Source: Cryptomeria japonica (taxonomy: Eukaryota; Streptophyta; Pinopsida; Cupressales; Cupressaceae). From it: DNA of 64,000 nucleotides. Under the pieces are notes generated by a model, which saw only the letters and a list, made by a program, of their open reading frames with translations, searched no databases and was not told the origin of the DNA. Of this stretch, positions 54,430 through 64,000 are shown one piece after another. The translations under genes and the position numbers were made by a program. Each line of letters starts with the position of its first letter. Positions within the stretch are counted from its first letter, which is position 1. Location of the stretch: positions 139,440,747 through 139,504,746 of the forward strand of contig NC_081412.1 of assembly GCF_030272615.1 (NCBI RefSeq), given 5' to 3'.

Positions 54430-56802
54430 ATTAAATGTCTAAGATCTGACAATGGAGGTGAGTACACCTCCGGTAGCTTTTATGATTTTTGTGTTGAGTC
54501 GAGAATTAAAAGGGAGTTTTGTGTTCCATACAATCCTCAACAAAATGGAGTTGCTGAAAGAAAGAATAGGACTATTGTTTAGGCTGCAAAGGCTATGATT
54601 CACGATCAAGATTTGCAGACCTTCCTATGGGCTGAGGCTTCTAGAACAGCAGTGTATATCCAGAATAGATGTCCACACTGTGTCCTAAAGTTCATGACCC
54701 CTGAAGAAGCCTTCACAGGATCCAAACCAGACATCAGTCACCTCAGAATCTTTGGAAGTCCCGTTTATGTTCATGTGCCCAAGGAAAAGCGATCCAAGTT
54801 GGAACCCTCCGGAAAGAAAGGCATGCTAGTCGGCTACAATAAATCATCTGAGGCATTCAGGATACACATCCCGGGTCAAATGTATGTTGAGGTAAGTAGG
54901 GATGTTACATTTGAATAAAACATTGCTTTTAAGAAATCAAAAGGTTCCTGTGTTATTGATGAAGCTAATGACAATCAAGATATGAATGTTGATACTAACC
55001 CTGAGATTCAGAGGGAGCTGGTTGAACCTCCGCCTCAAGAAGAACATAACGATCCACCAGAGCCCATGAATCCCACTGATATTCCTAGTGACATTGTCGT
55101 TACCAAAAAGAGGCCTCTTTGGGTAAGAAAGACCATTCAAGAAGCCGAAAGATTTGCTGCTCCCAGTGGCACCTTCCATGAAACTAAGAGACCTCAAGTA
55201 TTCTCCAACTACGTTGCATTGATGTGCAATCTCATTGAAACTGAACCTTGCAATGTTGAAGAAGCCTTGAATCATCATGCCTGGAAGCTTGCTATGGATG
55301 AAGAGTATCAGTCAATCATCAAGAATGATGTTTGGGATATTGTGCCCAAACCCAAAGGTAAATCTGTTGTTTCCTCTAAATGGTTATTTAAAATTAAACA
55401 TAATGCTGATGGTAGTATTGAAAAATATAAGGCTAGATTTGTAGCTCGTGGTTTTTCTCAAAAGGAAGGCATAGACTATGAAGAAACTTTTGCTCCTGTT
55501 GCTAGATGTACTTCTATTAGAACGATAATAGCCATTGCTGCTGCTAGAGGTTGGAATCTACATCAGATGGATGTTAAGACTACCTTCCTTAATGGTGTCA
55601 TTGAGGAAGAAGTCTATATTGAACAAACTAAGGGTTATGAGATTCAGGATAGATTAACTCATGTGTGCAGGTTGAAGAAAGCTTTGTATGGCCTTAAACA
55701 AGCTCCTCGTGCTTGGTATGAAAGAATTGATAAATACTTGTTAAGTCTAGGTTTTTGTAAAAATGATGCCGACTCTAACATATACTTTAAGTTAGCCAAT
55801 GATGAAATGCTAATTCTAGTTCTATATGTGGATGACTTATTTCTTACTGGTAAAGATGAAATTATTAGATGCAAGAAAGAACTAGCTTCAGAATTTGAAA
55901 TGAAAGACTTAGGTCTAATGCATTATTTTCTAGGTCTAGAAGTATGGCAAAGATCTAACAAAATCTTTCTAAGTCAAGGAAAGTATACTATTGACATTTT
56001 GAAAAGATTTAGAATGATGGATTGTAAACCTATGTCTACTCCTATGGAATCTAACTTAAAGAAGTTAAGTGTTTCTGCAGCTAACTCTGATTTTGCAGAT
56101 CCATCAGAGTACCGGCAGTTGATTGGATCACTGATGTATCTAGTTAACACTAGACCAGACATATGTTTTGTTGTGAATGCTCTCAGCCAGTTTATGAGCA
56201 TGCCCAAACATGTTCATCTTGTTGCAGCCAAGCACATCCTAAGGTACTTGCGAGGCACAATTGGTTTTGGGCTGAAGTATCCACTTAACACTTCAATAAC
56301 CTTGGAAGGTTATTCAGATGCAGACTGGGTTGGAAGCGTCAAAGACAGGAAAAGCACCTCTAGTATTTGTTTTAGCTTGGGATCCGCAGTGATCTCTTGG
56401 GCTTGCAGAAAACAATCCTCAATGGCATTGAGTACTGCTAAAGCTGAGTATATTGCAGCAAGTGTAGCTTCTAGAGAAGCAGTGCGGCTTCGTAAGCTTC
56501 TTGCTGGGTTGTTTGGTTAGCCTTGGGATCCTACAGTTATTCACTGTGGTAATCAAAGTTGTATCAAAATGTCTATCAATCCAATTTTTCATGACAGGTC
56601 AAAACATGTGGAAACCCATTATCATTTCATTCGGCATATGGTGCAAAGAGGTGCTATTCAGCTGAAGTATGTTAGCACTGATGAGCAGGTTGTAGATATT
56701 CTTACCAAGCCTCTATCCAAAGTGAAGTTTGTGTACTTCAGGGACAGACTTGGTATTGTGGAAAATGAAAGCCTAATTGAGAGGGAGTCTCAATTTCAGT
56801 GA
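54430..56802 (+). pseudogene. pol: Copia integrase C-part, reverse transcriptase and RNase H
   Basis: One frame (shifted by one from the gag part) from LRSDNGGEYTS near 54437 to ERESQFQ at 56802, interrupted only by stops near 54580 (TAG), 54916 (TAA) and 56518 (TAG). Integrase: GEYTS...NPQQNGVAERKNRTI, where Glu of the D-D-E set lies in the VAERKN helix. RT: KYKARFVARGF, QMDVKTTFLNG, LYGLKQAPRAWYERI and the catalytic YVDD. RNase H: GYSDADWVGSVKDRKS, SMALSTAKAEYIA, and HVETHYHFIRH after the last stop. All three stops can be single-base changes of sense codons, so this is a recently dead copy. Confidence 0.95.
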
Positions 56803-56818
56803 TACATTGTGTTGTATC

Positions 56819-57075
56819 AAACCACCCTCTGCGGGCAATGTAAGGTGGTATTGTAATCTTCTCAAGGAGAAGTGTAATTTTTAACCATCCTCTACGAGCA
56901 ATGTAAGATGGTATTGTAATCTTCTCAGGGAGAAGTGTAATTATTAACCATCCTCTGTGGGCAATGTAAGATGGTATTGTAATCTTCTCAGGGAGAAGTG
57001 TAATTGTTGACCATCCTCTGTGGGCAATGTAAGATGGTAGAAAAGATCCTCTCCACCCTCTGCGGGTAATGTAAG
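56819..57075. repeat. 63-bp tandem repeat between RNase H and the 3' LTR
   Basis: Units start near 56821, 56884, 56947 and 57010, with a partial unit after 57052. Each has accatcctct(g/a)(c/t)gggcaatgtaa and a ttctcagggagaagtgtaat tail. A second short pair (cttgtgtgc(g/a)ag(c/a)tggaag) follows at 57091-57160. Confidence 0.92.
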
Positions 57076-57192
57076 GTGGATCCAGTCTATGCTTGTGTGC
57101 GAGCTGGAAGATTATATTATGTAATTCCATTCTTTGCTTGTGTGCAAGATGGAAGATTATAGTTATGTTTCTCCTCCCTAATTAAGAGGGAG

Positions 57193-58084
57193 TGTTGATA
57201 TTAATTAGGGAATGGCGGATTCCAATTGCCTTGGGCAACATTGGAATCCGCCCAAAAGGGTTGGCCCCTTTCCTCAAACGTGTAGGGCAAAGCCCTATAC
57301 CTCACGGCAACCTTAAAACCTCGCCTCACAAACTTAAACACTCAACGTGTTGATAAATAGGGCCAACCCTATTCATAAGGCATTTAAGGAAAAATATAAT
57401 CAAGGTTAATTATAAAGAAAGCCGACCTATCTAAAAGGTTTCGCTCCTCATATAAGTAAAGGTAAGAACTCATTGTTATTCATTCAATTCAGTCAGCTTA
57501 TTCATTCATGCGAAACCTACATACCTACCTAAATGCGAACTTCAGGGAGACACATGACATCTGCACTTACAGCAATCAACATCTGCCATTAGGAGGTGCG
57601 AAATCCATCATGAGGAGTCAGCGAATTCCTTGAAGATCTGCAATCTAGGTTATACTCAGCAAATTCCTTGAAGATCTGCACAACGAATTCCTTGAAGGTC
57701 TGCACAGCGAATTTCTTGACGGTCTGCAATCTAGGTTAAGGGAGCAGCAACATCCATCTCTCATATGACAGCAAGTGAATGTTGAAGGCAGCCATCTCAA
57801 TCTGCCATACCTCTTGTGACAGCAACATCTGAACCTACAAATACATGAGATAAGTGTTGTAATGATTGCATAATTATAATCCATAATCAGATCTGAGGAT
57901 CTTTTCTGGCTGGGTTTTTCCTCCTAGGAGGTTTTCCCAGGGTAACTGTGCCTTGTCCTTATTTCTTTCTCTGTCTTTACTATGCTTAAATCTGAAACTA
58001 TAAATCTCTAATCTAATTAATCTAATCAGTAAACAAATACTGATTTTCTGAGTTTTAGTTAATCTGAAAGTCTTAAAATCAACA
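57193..58084 (+). repeat. 3' LTR of the Copia element
   Basis: 892 bp, TGTTGATATT...ATCAACA, uninterrupted counterpart of the 5' LTR. Contains 'catataagtaaagg' and several gaattccttgaag repeats. Confidence 0.95.
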
Positions 58085-58173
58085 TCTAGAAGGTCTGCCC
58101 TGCAACCAATTGTAGAAAATCTACCCTCCAACTGATAGATCTGCTCATAAGTCCCCAAAGAAGGCTGCCATAT

Positions 58174-58258
58174 TGTTGGTAAACGGATTTGTTGCTTTAA
58201 GAAACTTTCTTGAAAAACTCTGTTTTGCCCTGTAATTAGCAACAAAGCGTTCACAACA
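58174..58258. repeat. Terminal-inverted hairpin, 85 bp
   Basis: Left arm TGTTGGTAAACGGATTTGTT and right arm (reverse complement TGTTGTGAACGCTTTGTTGC) match over about 22 bp with gaps. It lies exactly where the minus-strand unit carrying the cargo ORF seems to begin (TGTTGG), so it may be the end of that unit's LTR rather than a separate element. Confidence 0.55.
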
Positions 58259-58969
58259 GTTGAAGAATCACAAAAACAAAAGAATGGTAATTCTTCTCTG
58301 CGTTTGAGAGGGGCAGCTCCCTCGTATAATGGGGGTATTTGGATTTTTTTAAAATTTAAAGAACGAACAATAAAAAAAGATTGAACGCCAAATAAGGTAT
58401 GAATCTAGATTAAAATAAATTCCATATAATCAAGTTTGAGATACCACAACTTGAAATAAACTTCTTCACATTCAATGTTAAAGGGAAAGCATTAGGTAAT
58501 CATCAATTAAACATAAGAACATTGATAATAACCCATGAGAATAAGTTGAACACACATCCAAATTGATCTCTATCGCTTAATTGCTTGAATAACACTATCC
58601 AAGTCTCTTATACAAAGCTTGTGAAAAAGTGGAATCCTTACATTGAATAATAATGAGGTATATATAGGTGAAGTGGTAACCACCTGAGGTAACTACCCTA
58701 ACCACCTTTGTAACTACTTTATAACTTCCTCAACTTCTTGAAATAACTTCCTCAACTTTGGGAAAAATAACTACTTAGAATAACTACCCAAAATGAGAAC
58801 TTAGGATAACTACCTCATATGAAAAGAGCCAAGATTATCCTTTATTACAATAAAGAAATAGAGATGAAAGAAAGGAAACTCGATCGTGAGAGTTATTTAC
58901 AAAGAAAGACAAAAACATGATGCAAGTAACACAACAAAAATGAAGACTATACAAAATGCAACTCTGCAC
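58259..58969 (-). other. Leader region and TATA box of the right-hand cargo unit
   Basis: No ORF. The minus strand has CCTATATATAC at 58658-58668, preceded on that strand by the ORF end ~300 bp away and followed by ctttgtataagag-type sequence. The arrangement parallels LTR2 (ORF end, TATA box, ~500-750 bp leader, TG...CA end), with weak sequence similarity to LTR1 and LTR2. Confidence 0.5.
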
Positions 58970-61900
58970 TTATTCTAAGCTAACTCCTTGCATTGCCGAT
59001 GAGGTTGTTGCTTCTATAGGCACATTAGGTTGTCCAGGTCCTTTGTCTCTGAAGATTTTGAAAAGTCGAATGGCCGAAGTGACAGATTTTCCTTTGGGAA
59101 TTAGGATGTTAGCTATCCTCATTTTCCATGTCTTCAAGTTTCTATGAATGCCACTTAGTTCTGTCACCATGCTGAGTGTCTGAGGCATAGAAGTTCTCAA
59201 GGAATAGTAAATATCAATCAACCTTTCGATGGTATTCTCACTGAAATTTGTCCTATTAAAAAGTTGTTGATCTACCACGTTCTGGAAGCTATTCTGTAAC
59301 ACCTGCAAGTCTTCCATCAATGTCACATTTGGGAGAAGAGCAGTGAGTTGTCCTTGGAGTTTGACACACACTTGATCACATGAAAGCATGAGCTTTTCTA
59401 ACTCTGATGAAACTCGATCTATGATCACTAGTTTCCAGTTAATGCTTTCTATCCATATCTCTGGATAATCTTTTTCATTACTAGGCAAGATTTTCTCGAT
59501 TGCAAGGGTGTCCATTCCAATTTCTATCATTTGTTCAAAATCATTCACAATTTCTTTCCAAGTTGCCTCCTCTTTCTTGACATTCTTCAAGTCTTGCTCA
59601 ATAGTATTTTTCTTTATTAAGGCCTCATCATGGATAGATTTTGCTTGGACTAGGAAATCACATGCAAGAGTTTTGACCTTTTCTACCCAACCTTCAATTA
59701 CCTTTCCATAGGCTTGGTACTTTTGAAGATTATCCATAACATTCCTTTCAATTTCTCCCTCTGGTGTCAATATAATTGGCTGGCAATCTACACTTAGTGG
59801 CACAGTGGAGGTATCAACTACGGATTTCAAGTAAGAAGACAAAGTGTGCACTTGTTGTTTCAATTGATCCTTGGATTGCTTATCCTTTTCACTTCTCTCC
59901 ACCATTCTGGCTGCCATCACATTAAAGCTATGAATATCAGACTCATGAGAAGAAGGTCCCATATCAATCTTTGTCACAACAAAGTCCGCAGAGGTGGCCT
60001 CATTTGTATCTTTCTCAGATATGGGTTGAGCAATCTCTAAGCACATATTCTTTGAATTTGGATCAGTTTTTATCTTGAGGATACTTTGAGTTTCTTCGGT
60101 TTTTCAGCTCTTCCAAAGAGATCAGATATGCTACTAAATTCAGGTACCACTAGCTTTTCTACCTTCCTCTTCTTCAATAGACTTTGTTCTAACCATGGGA
60201 AAGAAGAATTTTCTGTAGACTCTTGGATTATTTCTTGTCTTGCTACCATTGTTGTTGTCACCTCTCTGATTTCTTCAAATTGATCGCTTGGATTGCTTGG
60301 AAATGATGAATCCATGACTAAAGTATTTTGTTGTGCTCCTTGTCGTAGGGATTCAATAGGAACTGAGGGAGATATGGAATGCATTCCATCATCAAATCTT
60401 GTGTCATCCAAAATTTCCACTGGAACATCAAATCTTGTGTCATCCAAAATTTCCACTGGAACTTGATCCTTTACTTGACTTGCAATAGAATTTTCTTCTA
60501 TGTCTTTTGCTCTGGATTTCTTCCTCTTTTGTCGGGGTTAATCACCACATGTGTTTTGAAGATTGTTCCTCCTTGAAGGGTCTTCATCTCCATCACTTCC
60601 TTGAGTATTCTGGTAAGAAGGAGTATCCCTAGCTGGAGTATGGGAAGAATGCAGTGACATAGAGCTCTCAAGCTGACTTCCTTTCCTTCTTGGAGTTTCC
60701 TTTGTTGGTCTGGTAGCAATCATTTGAGTAATCTTCTTCTTAATCCAGGCTTCAAAATTCTTGATTACAAAACTTGTTCTTTCTCTGACATCTCTCATTT
60801 CTGGATCTGCCCAATTCAAATTGGGAAGTGGCTGAGACTGGACTTGCTCAAAATAGATAGGATCAATCAAATCAGATCCATCATCTTCAATGCCTTCTAT
60901 GGTCCAATCCATCTTGAAATCATTCATTTGCTTCAAAGTCAACCTTGTCCAATCTCTTTTTCTAACCTCGAACTCATCTTCACAATCCTCCCAAAAGTCT
61001 TCAAGATTAGGAAAATGAAAATAGCCAAGACCTAACTTTAAGCTGTTCTTGACATAATCCTTACTATCAAAAGGAAACCTCATCTGATATGGATACAAGT
61101 TGACCTTGGATAAAGCTTTTTCTGTCTCATCTGCTCTTGAACTTGACTCACATCTATAGTGCCCGAGACAAATGGGAAAGGCTACCCCTTTATTCTTTCT
61201 ATCTCTACATTTCTTTTGAACTGAAACCAATTGCCGACAAAGCTCAACTAAAATGAGCTTATCATCAACATATCTGGGTAACTTGTGTGGATAACCTTCA
61301 AATCCTCCTACTCGAAGATAGGTAAATCTCGGGAACTGGATGAAGAAACTTCCATATTTCTTTATCAATTTAGCAGCTTCCTTTGATATTCTGGTGGCAA
61401 TGTCTCCTTGTAATAACCTTACTGCCCACATTGTGAAAGCATCATTCACCCGCCTGAAATACACAAAGCTTTCCTCAAGTTGCAATTGCTTGTAATAATG
61501 GTAAACTTGAGTTTCTTGATTCAAGACACCATTAGTACTTAACCCTGGCCATGACCTCAAATTAGCAATAGCATATATCAAGTAAGAGGTCATATGGAAG
61601 CGTTGACTTGTTTTGAAGTGCACTAACTGGTCATGTATGCAGTTGCTGATGAAATGGCCCCAGTCAATGAATTGCTTACCGGCAGAGATGACTGTTATGA
61701 AGAGGTACATCCACATTTCGAACTTAGTGGAATCAGGACTTCCTGTCACTCTATGGAGTAAGATAATCAAGTAACAAATTTCTTTGATGAAAAGAGAACG
61801 ATGGAGTGTTTTTGGAAGCTGAGGCTGTCCTCCTCGTGGTGCGACCATCCATTCTTTAGCCAGATTGTTGAGGCATTTGCTTCTATTATCGCTGAAGTAT

Positions 61901-62268
61901 TTGTAAGCTTTTTGCTTATCGATGTGAGTGAACTTTTCCTTATATGGCAAACGAAGAATAATAGCTATTGAAATTCCATCAAGTTTGGCCATTAAGGATC
62001 CGTTTGCAGCTCTTATCTCTCTCGCATCTGGATTATATCTTTTTGAGCATTCTAGTACCAAATCTGTACATTGAATTGATATGGGAAAACATGCTGCTTC
62101 AATCAAGCCGCTTCTTGCCACTCTACAAGACAATTTTGATTTGTCACCTTCCATGAAGAACTTTTTGATCTCCTGCAAATTTATGTGCCCAATCTTGGTA
62201 TCATGAACCTCTGGAATCATGGTGGTGATCATCGGGGCATACTCATGCTCTTGAGCCTTGTATTTCAT
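58970..62268 (-). pseudogene. ~1100-codon retroelement cargo ORF, one stop and one frameshift
   Basis: The minus strand is open from ATG 62268 to a TAA at 60538-60540 (576 codons), then in the same frame to ~60070, then after a one-base shift near 60060 to the stop at 58970. N-terminal 350 residues are globular (for example KLDGISIAIILRLPYKEKF, IDWGHFISNCIHDQLVHF, RRVNDAFTMWAVRLLQ, FPRFTYLRVGGFEGYPHKLP). The middle is charged with WADPEMRDV, and the C-terminal third is coiled coil (QDLKNVKKEEATWKEIVNDF). A 36-bp tandem duplication (60391-60462) gives twelve duplicated residues. Homologous and collinear with the 22964-26235 ORF. No catalytic motif. It could be a host-domesticated or gag-like retroelement protein; a single stop and shift could also be assembly errors. 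Confidence 0.7.
60391..60462. repeat. 36-bp in-frame tandem duplication
   Basis: 60391-60426 and 60427-60462 are identical. The length is a multiple of three, so the ORF stays in frame through it. Confidence 0.97.
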
Positions 62269-64000
62269 GATGATGTGTTTTGCAGATTCTTATATTGAAA
62301 ACTGTTTGTAATATGTGAGTGAAATGCTTTAATAACTGGTTTGAACTTTGAATTTCAAATTTGTATTATCCTGCTTCAACCTTCTAGAGCATCCTCCTTT
62401 CAAGACTGCATAGACTCGCTTATCTTTCTACAGCTTGTCGACGTATCTTCTTTGTCAAACACATCAAGTGTTAAGTCTCTGCTCCTTATGTGTGGATATT
62501 TGAGGGACGTTGTCAAACAACTCACAGCCTCCCTTTTTTTTTATACACCTCCATATTTTGCATATAAGTTTACTAAATCATTTCGACTCATAACATCTGC
62601 TAAAAACATTTTGTGCATATCTTGCAATCACTGCGATATATGCATTTCATTCGCTGAGACGACATCTCCTCAAGGCATGTTGTGGGAGCAAGGAGATTTC
62701 TGGCAGAAAATCATGGAATTCGCTTGTAGGCTAGCGGAATACTTAGTTCATTTGCTTTTCTAACATCTTATCAACATACCCAACATCTTCAATACCTGCG
62801 AGTGGTCTTCAATACCTGAGACTGGAGTTAGAGAGCACGATAGCATGCATATCTATCGGCATGCAAAGCAAATGTTAATAGGTAGTTATAAAACGACTTC
62901 AGCCTTCCTTCCTGGCCACGTGGTAAGTTCCTTCCGCCAACTGCGGTTTCAGGCGAGCTTGGTGGTGCGATTTTCCAGTTAGAAAGGTATCGGCATGTTG
63001 ATCAACTTTGCCAAGTTGCCGATAACAACCAAAACATGACTTAAAACTGTAAGTTGGTTGCTGATATTTATATTCGGCTTGTTTATCCTTTTGGTCAACT
63101 TACCGATATCTTTCATGCATAAGTGAGTTTGATGCAGTTACCGATTTGAATGGAGAGATAACTTCGGGTTTGAATGCAAATTGAATACTTCAGCATACGT
63201 ATCGGCCAAGGCATTGCAACTACAAAAATTGATAAAAATCTGCAAATGTACATTCCTGAATGAATCGAAGAGGTGTTGAATCATTGGGCAGTCAAGAGTC
63301 GATACGTAACATGAATCTGCCGCCCAGTTGGGAAGAATGTTCAACGTAGCGACTCCACTGCTAGCCCGAGAGTAAGAGTCAACAAGCATTGGACTCCAAA
63401 GAAGCCGGGTGTCAATGCTCTACATTTTCGATTCGAAGTCTTCCATTTTGACATCAGTGGAAAGAATATTGGAAAAGAATTTGGTTTTACACCCACCAAT
63501 TGCATCAACTTGAAAATTTCTAAAGACTTCTTAATTTTAACAAATCGATCTGTGCATATTCTACAATCTTTGCTTGTCATGAGACCACATTTCTTTGAGT
63601 TATGTCGCCAAACTGTCCAAGAACCATGTCTACATTGTCAAATGATTTCGATGCTTTATCTATGATTCCTCATTTTGCATACACGCCGACTGGAGCAATT
63701 CCAACAATAATATATGTGCGCTGCATTTGCTTGATCATTTTTGAAGCATGCACAACGAATCCATTTTGTGTATTTCCCTGCAATCTTTTCTTTTAGGGGA
63801 TTATGTTTCTTTTTGGTAAGTTGAGAAATAGTTTATGCACCTTAACTGTGCTTCTTCATTACGCATGTAATCACGATGTGCGAGCTATCTTCACAACTTA
63901 CGTGTGTCGGCTTGTTTATTCATTTCACCAACATGCTGATACATTTAACCAAGCGATGAGATGATTATATTTGCCAACTAGCATCTTTCATATCAAACCA
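62269..64000. other. No gene seen; upstream region of the cargo ORF
   Basis: Contains recurring (a)ccgata / tatcggcatg motifs between 62850 and 63200. The 140-codon plus ORF at 62341-62763 has no recognisable motif. If the right unit is a giant LTR, this is its U3 and the end lies beyond the window. Confidence 0.4.

Larger units (their letters stand above)
48079..58084 (+). mobile_element. Copia LTR retrotransposon, full length, with hAT nested in its 5' LTR
   Basis: Perfect TSD TCTAG at 48074-48078 and 58085-58089. The 5' LTR (48079-52690) is split by the hAT; without it, it is ~929 bp. The 3' LTR is 57193-58084 (892 bp). Both start TGTTGATATTAATTAGG and end AACA. PBS TGGTATCAAAGC at 52691. 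Gag-PR-INT-RT-RH order marks it as Copia. A polypurine-like attaagagggag precedes the 3' LTR. The LTRs look ~95-97% identical by eye, so the insertion is fairly recent, yet the coding region already has stops and frameshifts. Confidence 0.95.

Noticed and set aside
56738..57130. 130-codon minus ORF with repeated YIAHRGW motifs
   Set aside because: Generated by the 63-bp tandem repeat, whose length is a multiple of three; not a gene.

Overview
The window looks like nuclear DNA from a seed plant with a very large, transposon-filled genome. A gymnosperm is my best guess, because of the nesting depth, the giant LTRs and the single isolated host exon, but the sequence alone does not prove this. 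I see no bacterial operon, rRNA gene, tRNA gene or CRISPR array. Nearly everything is a transposable element or its remains, and several elements are inserted inside one another. The only intact-looking multi-exon gene is a hAT transposase (minus strand, 49051-51510). The only convincing host piece is one C-terminal exon of a thioredoxin-fold protein (15763-15891, minus).

Layout. 1-1420: transposon-type reading frame broken by five in-frame stops. 1454-5040: simple repeats, a 0.9 kb purine tract, an inverted-unit minisatellite and a 29-bp repeat. 5575-9616 (minus): fragment of a Sirevirus-like Copia element with LTR, PBS, gag and an extra ORF but no pol. 9622-12270 (plus): a decayed second copy of that extra ORF. 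12271-15760: no gene seen. 15763-15891: thioredoxin exon. 16869-30389: an old plus-strand coding remnant split by two giant solo LTRs (LTR1 16935-21932, TSD GGTAG; LTR2 22047-29850, TSD CCACC), which carry further solo LTRs. 30390-45086: plus-strand retroelement with PBS at 31999, a decayed gag-like region, and a ~4.9 kb 3' LTR that is split by a third giant solo LTR (LTR3 37350-42385, TSD GATAC). 45087-48078: no gene seen. 48079-58084: Copia element with perfect TSD TCTAG; its 5' LTR is split by the hAT element (48584-52258). 58174-64000: a minus-strand unit with a ~1100-codon ORF homologous to the one inside LTR2.

Most interesting is the giant LTR family. Its copies share their ends, an inverted telo-box palindrome just upstream of a TATA box (three copies), and 5-bp target duplications (three copies). 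The U3 part, however, differs completely between copies. One copy holds a 176-bp-period array of 16 hairpin-forming units, another about 14 short hairpins, another GGCGCC-type repeats, and one a ~1090-codon gene-like ORF on the LTR sense strand. A diverged unit at the right edge has a homologous ORF in the same place relative to a TATA box. This suggests LTRs that carry and exchange cargo in U3.
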